Assembly: GCA_033239525.1 (NCBI GenBank)
Contig: BSYO01000003.1
Span: forward strand, 5,016,001 to 5,080,000
DNA length: 64,000 nt
From: Nepenthes gracilis
Lineage: Eukaryota > Streptophyta > Magnoliopsida > Caryophyllales > Nepenthaceae
Direction of reading: 5' to 3'
In this document: one piece after another, positions 36,614-47,736 of the stretch
Layout of the letters: each line of letters starts with the position of its first letter
Numbering within the stretch: the first letter of the stretch is position 1
Translations under genes and position numbers: made by a program
The notes under the pieces: generated by a model
The model's input: only the letters and a program-made list of their open reading frames with translations
What the model was told of the DNA's origin: nothing
Database searches by the model: none

Positions 36614-36961
36614 TGATACGATCTCCATGGTGGCGCCGGCGTCGATGACAGAAATCCAACGGAAGGGGAGATCGGGCGGAGGCAACGGGCGTGCCGAACA
36701 GAGAATTAGGGTGAGGGATCAAGGAAGAGGGCCACGACGCGAGAGAGAGAGAGAAGAGCATAAGAGAGAGAATCGGAAGAAAGATAGAGCGAGAGAGAGA
36801 AGAGATTTAAATGATTTTTCCTTCCCATTCATTCGTGCGTATCATTACATATAACGGGGTAATGGGGAACGGTAACAGAAAAGAACGGAGAACGGGGTAA
36901 CGGGGAACGATAAGCAATTAACAGCAAAACGGGAAACGGAAAACGGGAAACGGGCGTAACA
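36614..36961 (-). repeat. Capture-element LTR 3 (5' LTR)
   Basis: 348 bp. It is the most diverged of the three LTRs in the GA-rich block, with several small deletions between 36650 and 36800. Confidence 0.88.
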
Positions 36962-37859
36962 ATAATAAAATTAAATAGATAACAAAAATCATTACTAAAC
37001 CGATATTATTCTGAATTCTTCCATGAAGATGAAGGGGTAAACTTCTGAAGCATTTATTTAGAGGTCATCTGGACTATAACCTCTTGACATTTTTCATTTT
37101 TGTTATGCCTCATTTGGATCTTAAATTTTTCTTACAGGTTGAGAAGCATTGTGCCCACTTTTATTCTGTTACAATAACAGAAGAGGAAGCAAGGGATGGG
37201 CTTGGGTGCCGTGTACAATCATCCGAGAAAAGTAAATGTAAGGTTTGTGTGAAATGGCAAAATTCTGTACTTGGTTTCGGGGAAACAGTTTCTGTTTACA
37301 TATCTTCTCCAAGTAATTTTTTTCAAACGTGATGGAGTTCCTTTCTCTTCCTCCTCTCTTTTTTATCTGTTTCGGGAGGGTTTTTTCTTGAATTAGGATG
37401 GGATTATGTAATGGTCAATTTATTACCAATTTTGTGACTGTTGGAGCTTCACCCATGTGTTCATGCGGCTTGTCCTTGGTAGTGCTCTGCATTAAGTGTG
37501 ATGGCTTGTGTATTAATGTTAGCTAGAGTGTGAAAATTCACACTTGCATGCAGCTGCACCATAGTACTGCAGTGAAGATGTATTCCCAGATCATAAGAGC
37601 TTCAAAGATCTCTTTTAGTCTTGTATATGACTTTAATGTCATTGAAATTAACTGTGAAATGTGTCAATATTACTCAGTAACTCTGTTATATGGTTGTGTG
37701 AAGAGAGATTCATTTCTTTTTTCGTCAATGGGCTTAGAAGTTAGTCATTTTGTTTCTGCTTAGTTCTCTAGTGTGTATATTTTGTATTAGACTGCTTATA
37801 TACTTTATAAGTCAAAGGAAAAGAATTTACCAACACCAAGATGACATCATGGAGGTGTC

Positions 37860-39940
37860 ACCCAAAATAAGAATGCATTTCACTAATCATACAATCTCAA
37901 AATAAACCACAAAATTATCCCCATCAATCTTAGCTAGAAAGAAACCACCAAAAAAGTATGGATAAACAACTCAAGACACCCAATGACAACAAATAGAAGA
38001 GTTCCACTACAAATAGCAAGCGTTTACCACCCCTTGTCTTTTTGATAATTTACACGTCTTTGCAGCCTCTTGGATTCTCTCTCTTTATTACCACCTTTTG
38101 CAACTTTATCTTACCCTTTTACTCATTCAATTCCTGCAATCTCCTATTTTCATTAGCTTATCCTTTGACCCATGAGATAAACCAAAAAGTTTGAAACAAA
38201 GGATTTCTTTAAGGCATACACCTAAAACTGTCCTTTGAATTTCCACCAGGTCATTGGATGATAATCATCAAAATTGATCTTGTTAATCTTGGAAAACTTT
38301 TCATGAGCTAAGGTACAATATTTTCCAGAAATGGGACAAAAGTATGTTATTTATTGAAACATCCTAAGGATCCAGCCTCCCCCCCAAGAAAACTCATCCT
38401 TCTTGTCTGAATCAGCCAAAACAGCAGCTGAGTTCCCAACCATAGCAGAAGAGCAAACTGTCTCAGAAGCCCCCACCTAAAAAGAAGAGGTAGAATTGTG
38501 CACAAAACCAGCTAGTGTGCTTTGAATTAGAGCCCATCGTTACTGTTGAAGGCACTTTCACCATCAAAACCACTGTTGTAATCCTCCTCAAAATCAGGTC
38601 CTTGTCGCCATCCACTTTATGAATAGAAAACAATAAATTATTAGAACTTACCTTGATAGCGTCATTCACCCTTGAGTTAGAACTTCAAGTTTGCAAGAGA
38701 ATATTATTAAGGGCTTAGCATCACTGACAGGCTTAGCTTCATTATAAAAACAACCGTGCAAGAGGATATTACTTAGGGCTTAGCATCACTGACAGCCTTA
38801 GTTTCATCATTAAAAACAACCTCAGGAGGAGTTGATTCCTCAAGAACCTAGCATTCCATCCATCTGCATAAAAAAAGTGACCTTGCAAGAGGATATTTTT
38901 AAGGGCCTAGCATCATTAACAGCCTTAGTTTCATCATTAAAAAACAACCTGAGAAGGAGTTGATTCCTCAAAGACCTAGCATTCCATCCATCTGCACCAA
39001 CGAGGGTCTGATCACGGACAGGCCCAGCTTCATTAAGCCCCAAAGAATTTGAAGAACAGTCCTTTCACAAGACCTTATCTGCCCAACCAACCAGGACAAT
39101 TAGCAAAATATTCAACTAATCCTCACACCCTTCCATGCACAAGCACATCCATTCTTCACTGTAACCTTAGATGAGATCCTATTTGTGGTCAAAGCCTCAT
39201 CTTGCACAGAGCAGCCAGGAAGAGAATGACTACCACCAATTATAATGCTCTTCTCACTGTCCTTAACCTTGATTTTATCAGTGCTATCATTTCCCTAAAA
39301 TCTATTGAAAATGCTTATCCAAACACCATCCAATCTTGGTGAAAGAGCTCTTGTCCTTCAATCCTGATTTCACAGAAAACAACTCTCTGGTGAAATAATG
39401 CGAACTGTCAAAACCCATAGAGAAATTAGCTAAGACATCTCAGATCCACCAAGCAGCTTCCAGTTCTACCCAAGTGACGATCTCATTTCTCTCTCTCTCT
39501 CTCTCCAAAAAACCACCGCATCCTCTTCTGCAATCCATTCATGACAGAGAGCAAATAGCCTTCCTTCAATCTTCAAAGATATGTTCACTTGCAACATGAT
39601 TCAAAACGAGGAGTGAATCCATATAGGAGAAAAAGATAAGTAGGTGGATTGGGTGGGAGAGGGAAAAGTGAAGGGAGTATGGTAAGACTCATATGAATAC
39701 AGTCACTGAAAAGGGGAAAAGTGATAGAAAGATATAACAGACAGCTGAAGGAAAGGAAAGAAGGGAGAGGCCAAAATCTAGAGAAGAGAGAGGTGAGGGC
39801 TGAGAGGGAACCCTAGAGTGATAGTTCGGCGAAAATTAAGATAATCTTGCTGATAGATAGATTATATACTTCACGTCCTCAACTGGTAGTCTTTTTCCCT
39901 TCTAGTGAAGCATTTGAGATCAATGCACCAATGTGATACT
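37860..39940 (-). mobile_element. Degenerate TE sequence in ARL1 intron 5
   Basis: No gene is intact. The minus strand gives scraps such as DSSHYFTRELFS and HEWIAEEDAVVFW. They resemble ORF1 of plant retroelements but are broken by stops. The assignment is weak. The region may include more than one element. Confidence 0.35.
38690..39003. repeat. About 120-bp tandem repeat, 2.5 copies
   Basis: Units at about 38758-38880 and 38883-39000 share CAAGAGGATATT, CATCATTAAAAACAACCT and CTAGCATTCCATCCATCTGC. A partial unit at 38690-38757 shares the first half. Confidence 0.8.
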
Positions 39941-40099
39941 TTGAGGGACAATATCACTAACGTTGTATTTGGTTGCAGGAATTAGGGTGGAATGGAATTC
40001 CTATTCTCGTGAGAATAGAAATTTCCCCATTTGGTTAGTGGTAGGATGGGAATAACAATTCCCACATATTATTATTATTATTATTATTTTATTATCATT

Positions 40100-41400
40100 T
40101 GTTGGGTCCCAATATAGGGCCCATGAAACACGGCCCAAAGGAAGGCCTAAAACGCGCCCATGGACCGAGAGGACAGACTGGCCCAAGAGGCCCAAAAGCC
40201 CAAGTGGCGACAAAAGTCCGAGAAGCCCATTTAACCAAAAGGAGCTCGAGGACGCCGCAAGGGAACTGACGTCATCAAGGAAACTCGAGAAACATCCGAG
40301 AACCCTAGCCCCACAAATCCGAGGACTTGGAGAAGGACCAGAGGACCTTCTAACAGACGAGGACAGCCTTGGCGTTTCCACACAAGAAGTCAAAATGACC
40401 GAGCGTGCCAGCTTAGATGACTCGCCATTACCCAAAAGCACGCGCTGTCATGGAAAGACCAGCGACTCCTAACACGCCGTATCGCATTGCAGATCACGCC
40501 GTATACGCAGAGCGTGCGTCCCTGTCACGCCATACCCGCAGGATTGGTGACAGGTGTCCTTGTCATGCCGTGCCTGCAGAATTGGTGGCAGGTGTCCCTG
40601 ACACGCCAGTGCCACGTGTCCACTTGCCAACGGTATAATTTTCCCCCCATACATACTTTCCTTCAGGTCCCAGATTAATCCGAGAGGTCAGCAAAGGCCT
40701 AAGGACTCTGCACAAGGGACCAAAGATCGTTCAGTCATTAAGAGAGCAGTTAGCGTCCGAGAGCTGTCTCCCTCAACGAGTCCGCGTACTCACAAAGGGA
40801 CGAGACGCGTCGCTTAAGGACAAGGACCTTTTGGCACACGGCCGCGAGCGCCAGCTAAGCAACTTTGCTATTACCAAGGAGCACGCAACAATTGCAAATC
40901 GCCACCTCCATAGCGCATAATGACGCTCAGAGCACGCCTTGTCACCTCAAGACTGACAATGAGGGTTTGCACAGCTGACATAGTCAGCAGGGCAGGTGGA
41001 CAGCTTTCCAGCCATACACTAGCTGCCACGTGGACTACCCTTAAAGAACATTCTTCCACTATAAATACCTAGCACAGACTCTAAACAAAGGGCTTTTCTC
41101 CTTCTTCCGGGACTATTCTCCTCTTTCAAGGCGAGAAGGAAAAGGTTCTTGAGATCAAAAACGGAGGGAGCTTTCAAGGGAGAGAGTCTAGGAAGAGAAA
41201 TGGAAGATACTCTCATAAAACTTGTATTTGTAACACTTCTACCCAAAGTGAAGCATTTTCAAAGGCCCAGAACTTCGTGGTTTTTCCTCCTCATTCAAGG
41301 GGAGGTTTTCCTCGTAAAACCCGGTGTTTTTTTCTCCCTCTTTGCATCTCTACACCCTCAAATACTTGTGTTGCACCGGACTCCGAAATCTGGAACGCAA

Positions 41401-41402
<2 letters not shown>
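40100..41402 (+). mobile_element. Solo LTR inserted in an (ATT)n tract
   Basis: The 1303-bp element starts TGTTGGGTCCC and ends GGAACGCAACA. The flanks TCATT and TTATT give a TSD with one mismatch in a simple repeat. A TATA box, CTATAAATA at 41059-41067, fits plus-strand transcription. A 38-bp unit with CGCAGGATTGGTGACAGG repeats about twice at 40531-40612. No internal coding region is present. Confidence 0.7.
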
Positions 41403-41431
<29 letters not shown>

Positions 41432-41612
41432 TATTAGGTATTATTATTATTATTATTATTACATATTATTATTATTATTATTTTGTTTTATTATTATTAT
41501 TAGATATTATTATTACATATTATTATTATTATTATTTCATATCATTACATATTATTATTATTATTAGGTATTATTATTACTATTATCATTATTATTATTA
41601 TTACTATTCTCA
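41403..41612. repeat. Expanded (ATT)n microsatellite
   Basis: About 200 bp of ATT/TTA units with few interruptions lie on the right side of the LTR. Only about 30 bp lie on the left (40069-40099). The tract makes long but meaningless open frames of Tyr/Ile/Leu. Confidence 0.95.
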
Positions 41613-43834
41613 CATTATTCTTCATACTATTCTACAAACCAAATAATGGAATACTAATTCCCATCTTATTCTATTCTAACAACCAAATATAAGAATAACA
41701 ATTCTAACTCTATTCTCATCCTTTTCTATTCCCTGGAATAACTATTCTATTCCCACATTATTCTATTCCAACAACCAAACGTACCGTAAGGGAATTATAT
41801 TGAGATGCATTACTCTGAGGCTGACTGAGCATCATTTGCCCACATGGTCATTATGGTATGATCTAGATTCAATCCTCATACAATAACTGAAAATTGTAGA
41901 GCAAATAAGGTGATTTTCCTAAATTTTACTGGTTTGTTTTTTCTAGTTGGTGTCCATTTGCAAATTTGACTACCAAAACCATCTTGCAAAAATGACACTA
42001 TGTATAAAGCCCCCTAGAATTGATTTTTCTGGTCCTCATCTGGCCATTTCTCTGCATTTCTGGCCTCCTTGTTTTCTTCTAAGGCTGTTTTCTTCTCTGC
42101 TTAAATGCCTTAAAAATTCATGTGGTAGTTCCTCACTGATGCCTGTGTGTGGATTATTTTTGTAAATTTGTCGCTTTTAACAAGATAGTTAATCCCACTT
42201 AGTGGGATTTAAGGCTTGTTGATTGCCACTTTTAATACTACCGACAGAGCATGCTATTACTTCTTACTGACAGGCCCCCTTTTGGGCAGTTATTGTATTT
42301 TGACCAGGAGGATAATGGTGGTTTAAGTCTTACACTACAGGTATTTGACGCTCTCCTCTAAATTATATTCTCATTAGGATGATTTGACAAAATTTGAGGA
42401 AAAACATTTAGTCCCTTCGACGCTGGTTCATTGGAAATCCTTTTTCAGCATAATTGGCATTGTAAATTGTTGATGGCTATTATTTTTTCAATCTCCTTGT
42501 CCAAGACACTTGATTCTGCCTTCTTTTTGACACAGGAAGACAGTGCCAAAACATGGAAGGTCACATTTGCTGGTATGTATTTTCTGGGTTTCCCTACTTA
42601 TTGATTGGATCACTCTGCTCTCTCGGTGAGCTGTTTATTGATGTTTGCAGTCGCACATTTAGAACCCATATTATTGCATACACTAATTGGTTTTGACTAT
42701 TCTGCAGACAGCAGCTGCCAAGGATCCAGATGCTGCCTTCTTTAAAATGCTGGATTGGTTTCAGCCATGTGAGATAACGGAGCTAAAAGCTGGTGTCCAT
42801 TTCTTTGCTGTTTATGGTCAGTTATTTGGCTCCTAAGCGTGTCTGTTGTGGTGGTTTCATTTCCTTTTCCTTGTTGCTAAACTATTTTATAAGCTCTTGC
42901 TTGGACCTTACTGCCATTTTCTATTACTGGCTTGTGCAATAATAGGTGACAATTTTTTCAGAAGTGCAAGCTACATTATGGAAGCCCTTTGCACTTCATC
43001 TTTTGCAAAAGAAAAGGACGAACTTAGAGCTGTGGAAGCACAGATTTTAAGCAAAAGGATAGAACTATCAAAATTTGGAAGTGAATACAGAGAGGTTTGA
43101 GCTTTTAAACATCTGCAGTGCTTTGGCTATTTCACTTTGTAGTATGGATGAAAATATCGGCAAATATATATTGATATCGGGAGACCCTGATACTGATATT
43201 TCCCAATATCTTGAAACTATGGTTTCATAAAGGATATGTTGACAATATGTATCAATCAATTTATTTTTTTGGCTCTTGGAAGCTTATGTATTAATTATAC
43301 CTAAATTATCTATGAAACTTAATTTCACATTTTTGTTGGGTATAAAGAATGCATAAGTCAAAAGTTTTGTGGCATTTTTTGATAATTTAGAAAGATTTTA
43401 AGATTAATTTTAAAAATATTGACTATGACTCCTTAAATAGATACATAGATGATTAAAAGGTGATCAAATTTAATATATAACTTACTTTCGATGTCGCAGT
43501 AAGAAATTTTTTGGCACCTACGATATTTAATATTGATATATATTATCTAATATGACTAACTGATACTTTGTCTTAAATATTTAATCTATTTTCTCACCTT
43601 CTGCATTATTGGTAGGTCCTGGCTCAATTTAGGGCAATGACCAGTAGATTTGAACAAGAAATGCTAGTGGTGAGTTTGAAGTTACACGCTTGATGAAAAT
43701 GCTGCCTGCCTCCATAACTCCGGCATTTGTGCTCTTCTCAACTGGGTGCTGGTACTGCAGATTGATGGACTACTGAAACAACGAAATGAAGCTCATGCCT
43801 CATATTCAGTGGCTCAGCAAATGAAATGAAATAC

Positions 43835-44092
43835 AAGTAAAAGCAAGAGGGCTTCTGCTAAGGAGCCGAAGGAAGATGACAAGGCCAAGGATAAGAAGCC
43901 TACAATGGATAGGCGTAAACAGAAGAAATGGTATTATCTCCGCCAAAAGTTGACTCAAAGAAATGCTTGCTAAATAAGGTGAGAATTGTGAGCGATAATT
44001 TTCTTTGTTAATTAAGAGGTGAATGCTTGCGCACGATAAGATTGTTCAATTGTTATCTGAAGCCATTGAATTCAAATAACAGAAATAAGCTC
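43835..44092 (+). repeat. Inverted-repeat arm 1: ARL1 3' end
   Basis: The last ~45 codons of the ARL1-like gene and about 120 bp of 3' sequence are repeated in reverse at 46306-46563. The 2.2-kb spacer contains the peroxidase gene. Confidence 0.9.
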
Positions 44093-44099
44093 TATAATG

Positions 44100-45001
44100 C
44101 AAGTATAAAAAGACCATATCCATCTATCCTGTTCGATACCTCTTGATGTGGGACCTTCATTTTAGCTGCCCTTTTATTATTTATTTCTTTAGCAGTTGTG
44201 CCTTATAAAATTGCACAATTTTTCTCTCTCATTTTTATTCTCCTGTAGCAGGTTGATATTGATATAGCAGAGGGTCATGATATTAGCAAGTGCAAGATGG
44301 CAATTCCAATCATTAGGCTATTTTGTTGTCGTCGATTCCATGCCGAGAAATGATGGCCTTGCTGCTCTCTCCCATGTAAAGGTTTATCCGTTATTGCAAA
44401 ATTCTTTATTTATTTTTGTTTTCATTTATGCTATTTATCATATCCTCAAGAACAGCAGCTGTTGACTTGGAATAGTTAATTAATGAAGCTCAATTAATCA
44501 AATAGTATTGAAGTTGTGTATATGCTGTGGTTCGGAACTTGAAATTTGAATGACTGCTCAGAAATATATCAAATAATTGGCCTAAGATGTAAAATTTTTA
44601 AGACATTCTTTAAAGCATGCATGGATAAACCGTTGTTAATGCATGGCATTGAAGTCATAAAAGCATTTGCATGGAGAGCAGATGACTAATTATTTAAACC
44701 ATAGCACAGTAGGGATAATTTTCGATACTATATAGAATCTCATAAATTAGATTTGGTGGTTGTTATAAACAATTTGTAAACCTATTTAAAATTAATGAAT
44801 GAGCGTGTCATAGTTGACGTGAACACCACACGATCACTGCAACATTATGATCATGATCTTCTCCTTCGCTAATCAACATGGCAGACTATTTGACTTTTCA
44901 TGCACTGATTGAACAACTCACGTAAATTCAAATCAATCACCATAATTTATCAGCATTTTTGTTCTGTGTGAGTCATGTTTCAGCTCTTGATTGTACTAAT
45001 A
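44100..45001. other. Spacer downstream of ARL1-like gene, no gene seen
   Basis: This is AT-rich sequence containing the 3' flanks of ARL1 (plus) and the peroxidase (minus). A 62-codon open frame at 44277-44465 has no recognisable content. Confidence 0.5.
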
Positions 45002-45985
45002 CTAATTGAATTGATCGCATCTGTGTCGCACTTCCCCTTGCCTTCCTGTCTTGATCTTGTAAATGCTCACCTTCTCCATGGCTCGAGCAAAATCATCAAA
45101 GAATGCAGTCTCATTAGCCGCGTACAGATCAACGAAAGGCTGTGTCCTTGGATCCTCCGCCATGGCTTGATCGGTCGCCAACAGCCCCAATCCTCTCTGC
45201 AAATTCTTGTAGTACATGTTGTCAAATTTGCCCGGTGTCATCACGTCATTGAATGCTGCAATTGTTGGATCGTTGGAGTAATTCATGCACAGCTTCTGCA
45301 ATCCTTTTGCATAGATAGGGTTAATTGTCGGATCAGTTGCAGATTTTTTGCTAAAATTGAAGATCCGCTTGCTGAATTCACTACAGTGAGAGAATCCGAT
45401 GGTGTGGGCCCCAACCAGAGCTACCATCTCCCGCACGCCAAATCCTTTCAATTTGAAATGCTCTATGACTTCTGTGACTGTCATGTTGGGGAAAGCTAAG
45501 TTGCCAGCGACTCGGGAGGCGAGGGAGACCAGTCCATCCTTCCGGCCAAGAAGGACCTGGTAGAATGGTCCGCCAGCCATTTTGATCAAGTTTCGGGTAG
45601 AGATGGTAAGAATGTCAGTGCAGGAGACAACACCGGGGCACTCAAGCTCGAGTGCAATCTTCGCACGGGTGACAAGGTCAAAGGCATCACCCGGAAGGGA
45701 GAGGTTGATGTCAGCATCCCGCTCAGCCTTGTTGAAGGCATTGGATGTGATGAGAATGGAACCATCGCAGCCGCCAACCATGCAGTCATGGAAGAAGACA
45801 CGGAGGACAGCAGCGGCGGTGGTGGGGGAGGCCGTCTGCTTGGCAGTGATGATCTGGCACACGATTTCATGGAAGCGAGGGCACGATTTTTCATAGTGGT
45901 TTAGGCTCAGCTTTGATTCTGTAGGGATGACAAGGAAAATGGTGGCAGAGAGGAGGAGGAGGAGATGGAGAGATGATGCTGCCAT
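45002..45985 (-). CDS. Class III peroxidase (PER31/PER41-like), intronless
   Basis: This is a secreted haem peroxidase that oxidises phenolic substrates with H2O2 in the cell wall or apoplast. The frame of 327 residues is complete. Residues 1-24 form a signal peptide (MAASSLHLLLLLSATIFLVI). The mature start is KLSLNHYEKSCPRF. The distal haem site is RVFFHDC, with catalytic Arg and His. The proximal His lies in VALVGAHTIGFSHC, where the family usually has Ser for the second Val. The calcium-site loop reads GGCDGS instead of the common xGCDAS. The AFNKAERDADINLSLPGDAFD block is typical of the PER31/41 subgroup, to which intronless members belong. An in-frame ATG at 46057 would add 24 residues before the signal peptide, so 45985 is preferred. 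It is the only gene in the window without a visible defect. Confidence 0.92.
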   Translation of the reverse strand: MAASSLHLLLLLSATIFLVIPTESKLSLNHYEKSCPRFHEIVCQIITAKQTASPTTAAAVLRVFFHDCMVGGCDGSILITSNAFNKAERDADINLSLPGDAFDLVTRAKIALELECPGVVSCTDILTISTRNLIKMAGGPFYQVLLGRKDGLVSLASRVAGNLAFPNMTVTEVIEHFKLKGFGVREMVALVGAHTIGFSHCSEFSKRIFNFSKKSATDPTINPIYAKGLQKLCMNYSNDPTIAAFNDVMTPGKFDNMYYKNLQRGLGLLATDQAMAEDPRTQPFVDLYAANETAFFDDFARAMEKVSIYKIKTGRQGEVRHRCDQFN

Positions 45986-46305
45986 TAATGCTTCTGGTGA
46001 GAAAGAGAGCGAAGAGGACAAGGACAAGAAGGAGGAAGACGTTGGTGTTCTGATCAAAAGTATTGCCCAAATGAGGGGATTACCTCTAGGGAGAAGGGGG
46101 AGGGGGAGCTCTTCGTAACATTAGGAGGAGATAATAGAGGAAAATGATTTGTGGAAGGGAGAAATAAGTGAAGAGGAAATGGCATGTTTACTATTTTGAC
46201 TAGGAGATCAAATTTGGGTGGCGTGTTCCTAAAATAGGGTGGAGAAGTTAGTGGTGGTTAGCTTTTCTTGAGTCGTGTTTACAAATTGTTTGTAACAAAA
46301 AACAA

Positions 46306-46563
46306 ATCTTATTTATGTTATTTGAATTCAATGGCTATATATAACAATTGAACAATCTTATCGTGAGTAAGGATTCATCTCTTAATTAACAAAGAAAATT
46401 ATCACTCACAATTCTCACCTTATTTAGCAAAACTTTTCTTTGATTCAACTTTTGACAGAGATAATACCATTTCTTCTGTTTAGGTTTATCCATTGTAGGC
46501 TTCTTATCCCTGGCCTAGTCATCCTCCTCCGGCTCCTTAGCAGAAGCCCTCTTGCTTTTACTT
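46306..46563 (-). pseudogene. Inverted-repeat arm 2: ARL1 3'-end fragment
   Basis: In reverse orientation this matches 43835-44092, including KSKRASAKEP and KKPTMDK. It has its own in-frame TAG (where arm 1 has AAG) and small indels. It lies upstream of the peroxidase, within 330 bp of its start codon, so it may include part of the peroxidase promoter. Confidence 0.85.
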
Positions 46564-47736
46564 AAGTTTATCAAGAGGTTTTCTTGAAGTGTTAACTCAA
46601 ATTAAAACAATAATAATAATAACATTAAGCCTCATTTGGTTTGGCTTAAAATTGAGAATGAAAATTAAAATTTTAGGCTTAATTGTAACTTTACTTAAGA
46701 GAAATTAAGATTTGATACGTCCGAAGGATTCAATTGTTGTACGGATAATGAGATCCAAATTTTATCCGTCGGGCTTAAAGTCGCTTCGATTTCTGTACGT
46801 CTTTAATCTGAATCCTGAGTAACACAAAATACAGTCAAAGGATTGGTGGAACTCACTCTTCAATATATCTTTCGACACTTAAGTCAATATATTTCTTAAA
46901 ATAGATGAAAGATAGAGGATGCAAGATGAGTATGTTTTTAGTTTGAGGGTTTGTGCTCTTATAAAGGCATCTTGATTTGAGAGAGAGTGTGCGCTCTTGG
47001 TATCTTAATTTGTGTTATTCGTTGTCTAAAATGGTGATCTATTTTCCCTGTTAGAAATGAGGGGTTTTTATAGAGGGTAGGGGGACGGTTAACTCCTCTT
47101 GTCAACCGTTTAGGAAACTGTCGGATGAATAAAATTTAATCTAGACTGCAATTCAACCAACGCCTGAGGCCATTATTTTGATATAAGAATAGAAAACCAT
47201 CCCAGCTGTTAGGTAGGTTCCGGCTCCATCACAAGATCAAACCGTTTAAGGCCGTCGGACGTATCTACTGAAATGCGCCGCATCGATGGTTTGGGCCGTT
47301 GAAATTTGTGCATTGACTTAGAGTTACTTTGGGTTGATTTTCTCGGGCCATCGAATTTTTTATCCATCCATCGAATATATTATCCATCAAGATTAATTCA
47401 TGAAAATTAAAAAATAGAATAAAATAATTATGATTATATGACTGATAATTATCCATCAATTAAATATGATAACATCTAATAAGGCGATACATATTGGATA
47501 ATATTTTTTGATTATTTAGGACATATAGAAGCTGACTGCCCATAAATTTATTTTTCTAAAAATTAGACAATTATTATTTAATACTTAAAAATTAATATTA
47601 TAATAATAGTATTGTTATATGTATCTATAAAATATAATTTATATCAAAAAATAACATTTTTAAAATTATATCAAGTTAATTTTATGCATTCAAAAATTTA
47701 AAATTGATACAGGACTTTCCTTATAGTACTTGTGTG
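46564..47736. other. AT-rich spacer with a 14-bp inverted pair, no gene seen
   Basis: GATACGTCCGAAGG at 46714-46727 matches in inverted form CCGTCGGACGTATC at 47252-47265 with one mismatch. It could mark a 552-bp MITE or LTR-like unit, but no TSD was recognised. The rest is AT-rich up to the duplication junction at about 47737. Confidence 0.4.

Larger units (their letters stand above)
28585..36961 (-). mobile_element. Gene-capturing LTR retrotransposon, tandem LTR-internal-LTR-internal-LTR
   Basis: Three near-identical LTRs (28585-28939, 32590-32940, 36614-36961) bracket two internal regions (28940-32589, 32941-36613). Perfect ATAAT copies lie outside at 28580-28584 and 36962-36966, so the whole array occupies one insertion site. 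Minus-strand LTRs run TGTTACGCCC to ATCGTATCA. A primer-binding region follows the 5' LTR. The 3' ends read NLEDKVLL, as chromovirus pol ends do. No protease, RT or integrase is present. Instead each internal region carries host-derived sequence: a membrane-protein cDNA joined to a kinase fragment, plus an unidentified block. The element is non-autonomous and lies antisense in intron 4 of the ARL1-like gene. Confidence 0.85.
39959..41785. mobile_element. Fold-back/MITE-like element split by a solo LTR
   Basis: The left end ACGTTGTATTTGGTTG matches in inverted form the right end CAACCAAACGTACC. Inner parts are both rich in GGAATA/TATTCC blocks. The centre is an ATT microsatellite into which a 1.3-kb LTR has inserted. 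Without that insert the element would be about 520 bp. No clear TSD was found. Confidence 0.5.
25843..43973 (+). pseudogene. ARL1: ARG1-like DnaJ protein (ARL1 type), decayed
   Basis: The ARG1/ARL family are J-domain proteins with a C-terminal coiled coil, linked in Arabidopsis to gravitropism. Exons: 25843-25982, 27501-27624, 28084-28166, 28318-28429, 37138-37242, 42290-42340, 42536-42625, 42708-42816, 42946-43094, 43616-43669 and 43761-43973. Motifs include [54 protein letters not shown] and IDGLLKQRNE. Defects: the J-domain HPD is HLD (about 27504-27512). The intron 2 acceptor is AA instead of AG (28082-28083). There are in-frame TGA codons at 42602-42604 and 43827-43829, both where the family has Arg (CGA to TGA). 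The frame is shifted in the last ~15 codons. Intron 4 carries an 8.4-kb retrotransposon. ARL1 is preferred over ARG1 on the Lys-rich tail (KEPKEDDKAKDKK). A functional copy may exist elsewhere. Confidence 0.82.

Noticed and set aside
41149..41646. 165-codon open frame rich in Tyr and Ile
   Set aside because: It is the translation of the ATT microsatellite next to an LTR end.
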